In this document: in pieces, positions 1-5,790 of the stretch
How the letters are laid out: each line of letters opens with the position of its first letter
How positions within the stretch are numbered: position 1 is the stretch's first letter
From: an uncultured Pseudomonadota bacterium
GTDB taxonomy: Bacteria; Pseudomonadota; Gammaproteobacteria; Burkholderiales; Methylophilaceae
Direction of reading: 5' to 3'
NCBI GenBank assembly: GCA_903860085.1
Contig: CAIOPD010000172.1
Span: forward strand, 1-7,432
Length of the DNA stretch: 7,432 bases
Translations under genes and position numbers: made by a program
The notes under the pieces: model-generated
What the model was told of the DNA's origin: nothing
Seen by the model: the letters and a program-made list of their open reading frames with translations, nothing else
Database searches by the model: none

Positions 1-183
1 GCGACCAGGACGAAAGGCTTTTTCGGCCAAGCGTAAAATACATAATGAGTCTTTGCCGCCTGAAAATAGCAATACAGGATTGCTACACTGTCCAGCGACT
101 TCACGCAGAATGTAAATGGCTTCTGATTCTAACCAATCCAAATGCGAAAGCGGTTGATGTTCTGATGATTTTTGATTTAACAT
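1..183 (-). CDS. cysD: Sulfate adenylyltransferase subunit 2 (CysD), N-terminal 61 residues, cut by window edge
   Basis: This is the small subunit of ATP sulfurylase. With the GTPase CysN it makes adenylylsulfate (APS) and pyrophosphate from sulfate and ATP in the cytoplasm, the first step of assimilatory sulfate reduction. Only residues 1-61 are in the window. They read MLNQKSSEHQPLSHLDWLES at the start, then an IYILREVAG helix, then the PP-loop nucleotide-binding motif LFSGGKDS at about residues 39-46, then RLAEKAFRPGR. The SHLDWLESEAI...ILREVA...NPVLLFSGGKDS order is typical of CysD; other PP-loop ATPases share only the SGGKDS core. The start is the ATG at 183. It is preceded by a weak ribosome site (a TAAG about 10 bases upstream). 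The gene follows cysH on the same strand after 83 bases, a gap that appears to contain a promoter. cysN would be expected beyond the left edge. Confidence 0.93.
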   Translation of the reverse strand, partial: MLNQKSSEHQPLSHLDWLESEAIYILREVAGQCSNPVLLFSGGKDSLCILRLAEKAFRPGR

Positions 184-197
184 AGTTAATTACTTAC

Positions 198-203
198 ATT
201 ATA
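198..203 (-). promoter_or_regulatory. Candidate -10 box of a promoter for cysD
   Basis: On the minus strand this is a perfect TATAAT, in the 83-base gap between cysH and cysD. The region 17 bases upstream reads AAAACA, a poor -35 (3 of 6), as is common for promoters that need an activator. A dyad element lies just upstream at 228-246. Transcription would begin near 191, leaving only a very short leader of about 8 bases before the ATG at 183, which is a mark against it. If real, it would give cysD(N) a promoter of its own in addition to read-through from cysH. Other explanations are a chance match in AT-rich DNA. Confidence 0.4.
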
Positions 204-227
204 AATTTAATTTAAACTCTTGTTTTA

Positions 228-246
228 GTTGACTTTAAATATCAAC
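228..246. promoter_or_regulatory. Inverted repeat upstream of cysD, candidate regulator site
   Basis: The 19-bp sequence has perfect 5-bp arms, GTTGA and TCAAC, separated by 9 bases with a partly symmetric AT-rich centre. On its plus-strand left edge it touches TTGTTTTAG (220-228), a 9-mer that also occurs at 4178-4186 beside the dyad in the permease/cysB control region. Its centre lies about 46 bases upstream of the transcription start implied by the TATAAT at 203-198, a usual position for a LysR-type activator. The binding protein, if any, is inferred to be the CysB homologue in this window. Confidence 0.38.
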
Positions 247-266
247 CAATGAAAGCACGCTAAGGA

Positions 267-1037
267 CTACTTTTTCACATGCAATCCACATTCTTTATTT
301 AGTGGATCTTCCCACCACCATCTGCCAGCACGTACATCTTCTCCAATAGCTACAGCGCGCGTACAAGGTGCGCAGCCGATGCTTGGATAAAACTGGTCGT
401 GTAATTTGTTATAAGGCACTTCAAACATGCGGATATAAGCCCATACTTCTTGCTCTGTCCAATCTGTTAATGGATTTAATTTTTCTAATTGGTTGCCTGC
501 ATCAAATTGGCGCAATGGTAAATCTACGCGTGTTGTTGATTGCTCGGCGCGCATGCCTGTAATCCAAGCTTTTTTGCCCTTAAGCGCACGCTGTAACGGC
601 TCCACTTTACGCATAAAGCAACACGTTTTACGTAAGTCTATGGATTCATAAAATGCATTGATACCATGAGTGCGAACATACTGTTGCACGGGTTCTGCTT
701 GTGGAAAAAAAAGCTTAAGTTTGGTTTGGTAAGCTTGCTCAGTCGCAGCTATTAAGTCATAGGTTTCAGTCGGTAGGCGCCCGGTATCTAATGAAAAAAT
801 TTCAATCGGCAATGCTTCACGCTGAATAATGTCCGTTAGTACCATGTCTTCTGCACCCATACTATTCGCAAAGGTGATTTCAGATAGGTTGCCAAATTCT
901 GCGATTGCTGCTTTCAGCAAATTAACCACTTCATGGCGCTTTTTTTTCACAGAAGTCTGAAGCGCTGGTGTTAGCTCTGGCGTGGTTGCTGGGTTGCTAG
1001 CTACTGGGCGCAATAATGAAGTTTGATCGTTAGACAT
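267..1037 (-). CDS. cysH: Adenylylsulfate (APS) reductase, assimilatory, [4Fe-4S] type (CysH)
   Basis: This enzyme reduces APS to sulfite and AMP with electrons from thioredoxin, in the cytoplasm. The 256-residue product has the PAPS/APS-reductase fold. A degenerate phosphate-binding loop NSMGAEDMVL spans about residues 58-67, LDTGRLPTET about 83-92, TGMRAEQSTTR about 160-170, and NPLTDWTEQEVW about 188-199. Two cysteine pairs, C139-C140 in KTCC.MRK and C222-x2-C225 in GCAPCTR, are the ligands of the [4Fe-4S] cluster that marks APS-type rather than PAPS-type enzymes. The C-terminal KECGLH supplies the catalytic cysteine C250. The chosen start (ATG 1037, MSNDQ) lies 2 bases after the stop of the DUF934 gene, forming TAATAATG. 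An in-frame ATG at 1064 would overlap that gene and add nine residues; it is less likely. The cluster lacks an APS kinase in view, which fits direct use of APS. Confidence 0.95.
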   Translation of the reverse strand: MSNDQTSLLRPVASNPATTPELTPALQTSVKKKRHEVVNLLKAAIAEFGNLSEITFANSMGAEDMVLTDIIQREALPIEIFSLDTGRLPTETYDLIAATEQAYQTKLKLFFPQAEPVQQYVRTHGINAFYESIDLRKTCCFMRKVEPLQRALKGKKAWITGMRAEQSTTRVDLPLRQFDAGNQLEKLNPLTDWTEQEVWAYIRMFEVPYNKLHDQFYPSIGCAPCTRAVAIGEDVRAGRWWWEDPLNKECGLHVKK

Positions 1038-1039
1038 TA

Positions 1040-1642
1040 TTACTTGCGACTCACGCGACGCCATACAGGCAACTTCTCGTCTACCGCACCTTGGTAAGGG
1101 CGGGTAAAATCATTTAGGCTCGATAGGGCTTCTTGCGCGTTTCTATCCGCGCGGATTAAGTAGCTGTCGAAGCCTGATCGTTTTAAAAAGTAGAGCTGAT
1201 CGCGTAATACATCACCAAAGGCGCGTAAGGTGTTGTTATACCCATAGCGAGTGCGTAATAGATTGCCTAGTGAGAATATACGTCCGTCAGAAAAGCGCTC
1301 TACAAATACGGTAATCAATGGGAAGCGATTCAGATCAGCTTCAACCTCAATCAAGGTTTCTAAACGCTCATGCGTTGCCAACCAAATACCAACTTCCTGT
1401 TTAGCTACACGGTTTTCTAGAGAAGCCTTACGTGCGATATACACCGACATTGGCAATAACACTAAACCATTAGGCGGAATGACTGTATCCGTAATTTGCG
1501 TTGCACTAATGGTACTTTCACCCGTTAGGTGAAATTGCACCACTTTTCCTGCCTGCATGCGCACCACTTTCTCTATCTTGGGTAGTTCGACTAAAGTCCA
1601 GTCGTCGGTAGCAATGGCGTTTTGATAGATTAAATTAGACAT
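1040..1642 (-). CDS. DUF934 family protein of the sulfite reductase cluster
   Basis: This 200-residue protein belongs to DUF934, a family of unknown biochemical function that often sits beside cysI in proteobacteria and is often labelled a probable oxidoreductase for sulfite reduction. The conserved core spans about residues 105-185: NRFPLITVFVERFSDGR, then SLGNLLRTRYGY, LRAFGDVLRDQL, FLKRSGFDSYLIRADR and DFTRPYQ. It has no signal peptide or membrane segment and should be cytosolic. It contains no cysteine at all, so it cannot hold an Fe-S cluster or do thiol chemistry by itself, and no flavin or nucleotide-binding motif is visible. The start at 1642 is preferred over the in-frame ATG at 1693 because GAGG lies 6 bases upstream and the product then begins MSNLIYQ. 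The gene overlaps the end of cysI by 8 bases and ends 2 bases before cysH, so coupled translation is likely. A role as partner or assembly factor of CysI is inference. Confidence 0.9.
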   Translation of the reverse strand: MSNLIYQNAIATDDWTLVELPKIEKVVRMQAGKVVQFHLTGESTISATQITDTVIPPNGLVLLPMSVYIARKASLENRVAKQEVGIWLATHERLETLIEVEADLNRFPLITVFVERFSDGRIFSLGNLLRTRYGYNNTLRAFGDVLRDQLYFLKRSGFDSYLIRADRNAQEALSSLNDFTRPYQGAVDEKLPVWRRVSRK

Positions 1643-3311
1643 GACTCGCCTCAGTTTCTTTTGCTGCATAGACATGGGCTTTAAACGGCGCAACGCCTAG
1701 ACGACGCACCGTATCAATAAATAGCTCTTCTGGCGTGCGCTGATCAATATAAACATCAATCAGGCGTTGTACAACACCTGGCATTTCTTCTGCAGCAAAT
1801 GAAGGGCCAATCACGCTGCTTAGGCTGGCATCATTACCTTGCTTGCCCCCGATGGATACTTGGTACCATTCTGAACCGTCTTTATCCACACCCAATATGC
1901 CAATATGGCCGACATGATGGTGGCCACATGCGTTCATACAACCTGAGATGTTTAGTTCTAACTCACCAATATCATGCAAGTAATCTAAGTTATCAAACTG
2001 CATTTGTATAGCTTCAGCAATGGGGATGCTCTTGGCGTTGGCTAATGAGCAGAAGTCACCCCCTGGGCAACAAATAATGTCAGTCAGTAATCCAATATTG
2101 GGCGTTGCTAAACCGTGGGCACGGGCTTGTTGCCATACAGCAAAGAGATTGCCTAATTGGACATCAGCTAAAATTAAATTCTGTTCATGCGACACGCGTA
2201 ATTCGCCAAAACTATATTGAGCGGCTAAGTCTGCAACGACGTGCATCTGCTCGCTGCTAGCATCTCCTGGCGCTTTGCCATGAGGTTTTAATGACAGCGT
2301 TACTGCGCGGTAACCCGATTGTTTATGCGCATGTACGCAACGCTTTACCCAAGCTGCAAATGCTGCATTGTTTGCTACTTCAGCTTCAAAGCTAGCGTTA
2401 TTGACGGGCAAGTTGTCATAAGGCATGACTGCAAAGTGTTGTGCTACGCGCGCTAACTCTTCTTCAGTAATTGTGTTTGGCGTGTCTTTTAAGTGCGACC
2501 ACTCAGCGTCTACTTGTTTGCGGAACTCATCGATGCCCAAAGCTTTTACTAATATTTTGATACGTGCTTTATAGGAGTTATCGCGACGACCGTGCAAATT
2601 GTAAACGCGCACGATAGCTTCGCAATAGGTGAGGGCGTGTTGCCACTCAAGATGCTCGTTAATGACACTGCCCAAGATAGGGGTGCGACCTAGGCCACCA
2701 CCCACCCAAACTTTGATGGCCACTTTGTTTGCCCCATCTAGGTAGAATTCCATGCCGATATCATGCATTTGCACTACGGCACGATCTTGCTTAGTCCCAG
2801 ACACTGCGATTTTGAATTTTCGTGGCAAAAGCGCGAACTCAGGGTGGAAGGTGCTCCATTGGCGTATCACTTCCGCCATAGCACGTGGATCAACCACTTC
2901 ATCTGGTGCTATCCCAGCGAATTGATCAGTTGTGATGTTGCGGATGCAATTGCCTGAGGTTTGTATGGCGTGCATTTCCACCGTTGCGAGCTCAGCCAAT
3001 ATGTCCGGAATTTGTTCTAGCTTAGGCCAGTTTAATTGCATGTTTTGGCGCGTACTGAAATGACCATAACTACGATCGTAGCGCTCTGCAATGTCTGCTA
3101 ATTTATGCAATTGCTTGCTAGAAAGCATGCCATAAGGCACTGCGATGCGCAACATAGGCGCATGGCGCTGAATATACAGTCCATTTTGCAAACGTAATGG
3201 GCGAAACTCTTCTTCTGAAAGCTCACCGGTTAAAAAACGTCGGGTTTGATCTCGGTACTGCGCAACGCGCTCATCAACTAACTGTTGGTCTATTTCATCG
3301 TATTTATACAT
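1635..3311 (-). CDS. cysI: Sulfite reductase hemoprotein (CysI; nitrite/sulfite reductase family)
   Basis: CysI reduces sulfite to sulfide with six electrons at a siroheme coupled to a [4Fe-4S] cluster, in the cytoplasm. The 558-residue product is about family length. The cluster and siroheme cysteines are C415-x5-C421 (CPGGDFC) and C458-x3-C462 (SGCMNACGHHH). Siroheme and substrate contacts are represented by HFSTRQNMQ (R88), NCIRN (R124) and LPRKFK (K165, K167). These match the two ferredoxin-like half-domain repeats and two nitrite/sulfite reductase domains of the family. The start at 3311 (MYKYDE) is the usual N-terminus for this subfamily, though the upstream ribosome site is weak. It begins 32 bases after the permease gene and its last 8 bases (ATGTCTAA read from 1642) overlap the DUF934 start. 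No cysJ flavoprotein is visible, so the electron donor is unknown here. A nitrite reductase role is possible for the family, but the cys context argues for sulfite. Confidence 0.94.
   Translation of the reverse strand: MYKYDEIDQQLVDERVAQYRDQTRRFLTGELSEEEFRPLRLQNGLYIQRHAPMLRIAVPYGMLSSKQLHKLADIAERYDRSYGHFSTRQNMQLNWPKLEQIPDILAELATVEMHAIQTSGNCIRNITTDQFAGIAPDEVVDPRAMAEVIRQWSTFHPEFALLPRKFKIAVSGTKQDRAVVQMHDIGMEFYLDGANKVAIKVWVGGGLGRTPILGSVINEHLEWQHALTYCEAIVRVYNLHGRRDNSYKARIKILVKALGIDEFRKQVDAEWSHLKDTPNTITEEELARVAQHFAVMPYDNLPVNNASFEAEVANNAAFAAWVKRCVHAHKQSGYRAVTLSLKPHGKAPGDASSEQMHVVADLAAQYSFGELRVSHEQNLILADVQLGNLFAVWQQARAHGLATPNIGLLTDIICCPGGDFCSLANAKSIPIAEAIQMQFDNLDYLHDIGELELNISGCMNACGHHHVGHIGILGVDKDGSEWYQVSIGGKQGNDASLSSVIGPSFAAEEMPGVVQRLIDVYIDQRTPEELFIDTVRRLGVAPFKAHVYAAKETEASHV
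1649..1652 (-). promoter_or_regulatory. Ribosome binding site fixing the DUF934 start
   Basis: The minus strand reads GAGG, then 6 bases, then the ATG at 1642. It lies inside the last codons of cysI. This well-spaced site supports the 1642 start over the upstream ATG at 1693 and allows ribosomes finishing cysI to re-initiate. Confidence 0.65.
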
Positions 3312-3343
3312 GGTGCTTTAAATCTTTCAATCAATCCGGCATT

Positions 3344-4114
3344 TTAATGTAAAACGAGCTTCACGCCCACAAAAATCAATATCAGCGCTAGCGTATAGCG
3401 CACCCAATGCTCAGCAATTTTGGAGCTTAAATGACTGCCTATCCAAATGCCGGGGATGGAGCCGATCAACAATATGCCCAGCAGCTTGTAATCTACTGTG
3501 CCTAAACTGGCGTGACCTAGGCCTGCGGCTAATGTCAATGGGACGGCGTGGGCAATATCAGTCCCAACAATTTTATTGATAGACGCACGTGGGTAAATAA
3601 TAAATAAAGCCGTGACACCTAGTGCCCCAGCCCCCACTGAAGTGAGGGTTACTAATACGCCTAAAACCAAGCCTAATAAAATTGTGAGAGGTGCCGTCCA
3701 GCTAGTTTTAATCCAGCCATGGTTTTTCGAAAACTGTATTAACTGGTTTCGAAACAATACTGACACAGAGGTGAGTAATAACGCTACCCCTAGCCAAAAT
3801 TTAATCGTAGCCACTGCATCGTCTGACGCAATATCTAGGCCTTTTAAATACAAAGTGGTCAACACTGATGCTGGAATGCTACCCGCCGCTAACAGCTTCA
3901 CGATACGCCAATCAATGTTGCCTAACTTGCCGTGGGCGAAAATACCAGCTGTTTTGGTGACTGAAGCGTAAAGTAGATCCGTACCAACCGCTACCGCGGG
4001 TTTGATATGAAATAGCAACACTAACATAGGCGTCATCAGAGAGCCGCCACCTACGCCGGTTAGACCTACTAGTAGGCCGACCACAAAGCCTGAAAATATA
4101 TAACCAAATTCCAT
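3344..4114 (-). CDS. TauE/SafE family membrane permease, probable sulfite/sulfur oxyanion transporter
   Basis: This is a 256-residue, very hydrophobic inner-membrane protein with about 7-8 predicted spans. The internal duplication of the TauE/SafE (former DUF81) family is visible. The first half has GLTGVGGGSLMTPMLVLLF then AVGTDLLYASVTKTAG (about residues 18-57). The second half has TLTSVGAGALGVTALFIIY then IVGTDIAHAVPLTLAAG (about residues 157-198). Family members export sulfite or sulfoacetate, or take up related anions. As the first gene of the cys cluster, 32 bases before cysI, it could be a safety valve for sulfite made by CysH or an uptake route for sulfate or another sulfur anion. The sequence does not decide the direction. 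The start at 4114 has no good Shine-Dalgarno sequence, but no better upstream codon exists in frame. Expression probably starts at the divergent control region shared with cysB. Confidence 0.88.
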   Translation of the reverse strand: MEFGYIFSGFVVGLLVGLTGVGGGSLMTPMLVLLFHIKPAVAVGTDLLYASVTKTAGIFAHGKLGNIDWRIVKLLAAGSIPASVLTTLYLKGLDIASDDAVATIKFWLGVALLLTSVSVLFRNQLIQFSKNHGWIKTSWTAPLTILLGLVLGVLVTLTSVGAGALGVTALFIIYPRASINKIVGTDIAHAVPLTLAAGLGHASLGTVDYKLLGILLIGSIPGIWIGSHLSSKIAEHWVRYTLALILIFVGVKLVLH

Positions 4115-4156
4115 ATGGAGTATTCGTCAATTTGAGCAAATAAATGCAAGGACGCG

Positions 4157-4165
4157 ACTATATCA
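4157..4165 (-). promoter_or_regulatory. Candidate extended -10 of the permease-cysI-cysH promoter
   Basis: The minus strand reads TGATATAGT, that is TGn followed by a 5-of-6 match to TATAAT. The corresponding -35 (TAAAAC, 17-base spacer) is poor, which suits an activator-dependent promoter. A start near 4150 would give a leader of about 36 bases. The perfect dyad at 4184-4200 is then centred about 42 bases upstream of the start. A second weaker candidate -10 (TATTAT on the minus strand, 4175-4170) cannot be excluded. Confidence 0.45.
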
Positions 4166-4177
4166 GCAAATAATAAA

Positions 4178-4206
4178 TTGTTTTAGAATATGTTATTCTA
4201 TATATA
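4178..4206 (+). promoter_or_regulatory. Candidate cysB promoter (-35 TTGTTT, 17 bases, -10 TATATA)
   Basis: TTGTTT at 4178-4183 and TATATA at 4201-4206 are separated by exactly 17 bases. The -35 is a 3-of-6 match and the -10 a 4-of-6 match, so the call is moderate. The spacer is the whole 17-bp inverted repeat, so a bound regulator would block polymerase. Transcription would start near 4213, giving a leader of about 41 bases. Confidence 0.4.
4184..4200. promoter_or_regulatory. Perfect 17-bp inverted repeat between permease and cysB, candidate CysB-type operator
   Basis: TAGAATA-TGT-TATTCTA has perfect 7-bp arms around 3 bases, in a 139-base divergent intergenic region. LysR-type regulators usually bind dyads placed between their own gene and a divergent target. 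Here the dyad lies about 42 bases upstream of the inferred leftward start, suited to activation. It also fills the spacer of the candidate cysB promoter, suited to autorepression. The identity of the binding protein is inferred from position and from known CysB autoregulation in enterobacteria. Confidence 0.55.
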
Positions 4207-4242
4207 TGTGTTTTTGTTATATGAAATTTTAAGGCTAGACTT

Positions 4243-4248
4243 AAGGTG
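4243..4248 (+). promoter_or_regulatory. Ribosome binding site of cysB
   Basis: AAGGTG lies 5 bases before the ATG at 4254. A second TTAAGG copy 12 bases upstream (4229-4234) repeats the TTAAGG at 4241-4246. Only the nearer copy is at normal spacing. Confidence 0.6.
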
Positions 4249-4253
4249 AATCT

Positions 4254-5180
4254 ATGAAGTTACAGCAACTACGCTATTTACATGAAGTGGCGCGCCAAGG
4301 CCTTAATATTACCAATGCGGCGGAGATTTTATTTACCTCGCAACCAGGCGTCAGTAAGCAAATTCAGCTGTTTGAAGAGGAGCTGGGCCTACAAATTTTT
4401 AAGCGTAATGGCAAACGTTTAAGTGGTATCACCGAGCCGGGCGCGCAAGTACTTTCATTAGCTGCCAAAATTATCCATGATGTAGATAACATAAGACGTG
4501 TGGGGGATGAGTTTAGTAATGTCGAAACTGGCTCTTTTACTATTGCCACCACGCATACACAAGCGCGCTACAAGTTGCCAGCAGCGGTGAAAAGTTTTAT
4601 TAGTCAATATCCAAAAGTTAAATTGAATATTCACCAAGGAAACCCTAGTCAGGTAGCGGAGCAGGTCGCCAGCGGCGAAGCCGATATTGGTATTGCTACC
4701 GAGTCAATTAGTGGCTATGAAAGCTTGTTATGCCTCCCTTGTTACCAATGGAATCGTTGCGTTGTCGTACCTAAAAATCACCCTTTATTATCAGAAGGTA
4801 TGCTTACTTTAGAAAAGTTGGTCGCCTATCCGTTGATTACATACGACTTCGGCTTTACAGGGGGTACATTAGTATCCGAGGTATTTAGTAAAGCAGGCTT
4901 AACGCCGAATGTTGTGCTAACGGCGATTGATGCTGATGTCATTAAGACTTACGTGTCGTTAGGGTTGGGTGTAGGTTTGTTGGCTAATATGGCCTATGAC
5001 CCAGAACGTGATGCACACCTAGTGAGTATAGATGCTAGTCATTTATTTCCAGATAGCACCACTTATTTAGGGGTGCGTAAAGATGCGTTCTTACGTGGCT
5101 ACATGTATGGTTTTATTGAATTGATTGCGCCACATTTTAATCGTGCAGCAGTCAATGCAGCCCTTAAAATTAACGAATAA
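4254..5180 (+). CDS. cysB: LysR-type transcriptional regulator of sulfur assimilation (CysB/Cbl type)
   Basis: This 308-residue LysR-family protein resembles CysB, the master regulator of cysteine biosynthesis, along its whole length. The N-terminal winged helix-turn-helix covers about residues 1-60, with MKLQQLRYLHEVA, the recognition-helix region TSQPGVSKQI and LFEEELGLQIFKR. The effector domain contains TTHTQARY, with T100, T102 and Q103 at the same numbers as the sulfate/acetylserine-binding residues of enterobacterial CysB. T149 in GIATE also aligns. Further family stretches are LPCYQWNR, TYDFGFTG and DADVIKTYVSLGLGVG. It is about 16 residues shorter than the 324-residue E. coli protein, lacking part of the C-terminal tail. 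It should sense sulfur status through acetylserine and sulfate-like ligands and activate the divergent permease-cysI-cysH genes, but effector use here is inferred. The paralogue Cbl, which serves organosulfur genes, is the main alternative, but the location beside cys genes favours CysB. Confidence 0.92.
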   Translation: MKLQQLRYLHEVARQGLNITNAAEILFTSQPGVSKQIQLFEEELGLQIFKRNGKRLSGITEPGAQVLSLAAKIIHDVDNIRRVGDEFSNVETGSFTIATTHTQARYKLPAAVKSFISQYPKVKLNIHQGNPSQVAEQVASGEADIGIATESISGYESLLCLPCYQWNRCVVVPKNHPLLSEGMLTLEKLVAYPLITYDFGFTGGTLVSEVFSKAGLTPNVVLTAIDADVIKTYVSLGLGVGLLANMAYDPERDAHLVSIDASHLFPDSTTYLGVRKDAFLRGYMYGFIELIAPHFNRAAVNAALKINE

Positions 5181-5185
5181 AGGCC

Positions 5186-5189
5186 GGAG
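5186..5189 (+). promoter_or_regulatory. Ribosome binding site of the DUF302-type lipoprotein gene
   Basis: GGAG lies 6 bases before the ATG at 5196, just 6 bases after the cysB stop. It confirms the start, and therefore the signal peptide, of the downstream lipoprotein. Confidence 0.65.
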
Positions 5190-5195
5190 ATTACT

Positions 5196-5750
5196 ATGTT
5201 GAAGTCGCTGTTGATGGTTGGTTTAATCTTTTTGATTAGTGCCTGCGTGGCATTTAAGCCTTTGCCAGTTAATCAAGCTACGTTGATTGGTAAAGTAAGC
5301 GCTGGGATGCCAGCCATAGACCCCAATTCCTCTATCTATGAACTGCCAGTGAAAGCTGGGGTTAATTATCAGGAGGTTGTCGACAGTCTAAAAAGCCTCA
5401 GTGTAGGTCTTAACTTTGTGAACCCAGCTAATTTTCCAATTGGTGAGCATATCAAGCAGCGTGGTATTGATCCACAAGGTATTAAAGACGTCTATAGTTT
5501 TTGTAATTTGAGCCTAGGCACTGAGATTATACTCGACCATCCTGAATTTCTAGTCTTTGTACCATGTCGCATCGCCATTTATGAAAAACCTGATACCAAC
5601 AAAAAATTACAGTTATACATAGGCTTGGCGCGGCCAACGTTCGATCTTAAAAGTATCAAAAACCCAACACTAAGAGCGCAACAAGCTGCGCAAGCCTTAG
5701 AAAGCGCTTTGCTTGAAATGATCGATAAAGCCAGTCGCGGCGACCTGTGA
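5196..5750 (+). CDS. Small lipoprotein with DUF302-like domain
   Basis: The 184-residue product starts with a lysine, a hydrophobic stretch LLMVGLIFLI and the lipobox ISAC, so cleavage and lipidation are expected at C17. The +2 residue is valine, not aspartate, which favours the outer membrane. The mature part resembles DUF302, a family of unknown function. It has a GVNYQEVVDSLKSL helix at about residues 55-68, then an IKDVYSFCNLSLGTEIILDHPEF block, and the typical hydrophobic FVPCRIAIYE strand at about 121-130. Two cysteines (C103 and C124) remain in the mature chain and could pair in the periplasm. The tail is an alanine- and glutamine-rich helix. The gene begins 15 bases after cysB and ends 40 bases before the YigZ-type gene, so co-transcription is likely. 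No substrate or partner can be named. The lipoprotein call is firmer than the family call. Confidence 0.78.
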   Translation: MLKSLLMVGLIFLISACVAFKPLPVNQATLIGKVSAGMPAIDPNSSIYELPVKAGVNYQEVVDSLKSLSVGLNFVNPANFPIGEHIKQRGIDPQGIKDVYSFCNLSLGTEIILDHPEFLVFVPCRIAIYEKPDTNKKLQLYIGLARPTFDLKSIKNPTLRAQQAAQALESALLEMIDKASRGDL

Positions 5751-5790
5751 GTGCATTCTTGGCGCCGACTGCTAAAGATTAAGTAAGCCA

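Noticed and set aside
705..947. Two 8-base homopolymer runs in cysH (705-712 and 940-947), possible slippage or phase-variation sites
   Set aside because: The frame is intact through both runs, and short A/T runs are common in AT-leaning genes. A biosynthetic enzyme is not a usual phase-variation target.
1251..1532. Plus-strand open frame inside the DUF934 gene
   Set aside because: It is antisense to a well-supported coding region, its product shows no recognisable family or domain, and it has no convincing ribosome site.
3612..3971. Plus-strand open frame of 119 codons inside the permease gene
   Set aside because: The opposite strand encodes a clear TauE/SafE protein with its internal repeat, and the plus-strand product looks like a mirror of that composition with no domain.
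3912..4139. Minus-strand open frame overlapping the permease start in another frame
   Set aside because: The product is low-complexity and unlike any family, while the permease frame shows the conserved GVGGGSLMTP region at the same place.
4199..4208. TATATA tract before cysB as a microsatellite
   Set aside because: It is only a few dinucleotide units long and is better read as part of the candidate -10 region.
5751..5790. Terminator between the lipoprotein gene and the YigZ-type gene
   Set aside because: The 40 bases contain a GGCGCC but no stable hairpin followed by a T run, so read-through is more likely.
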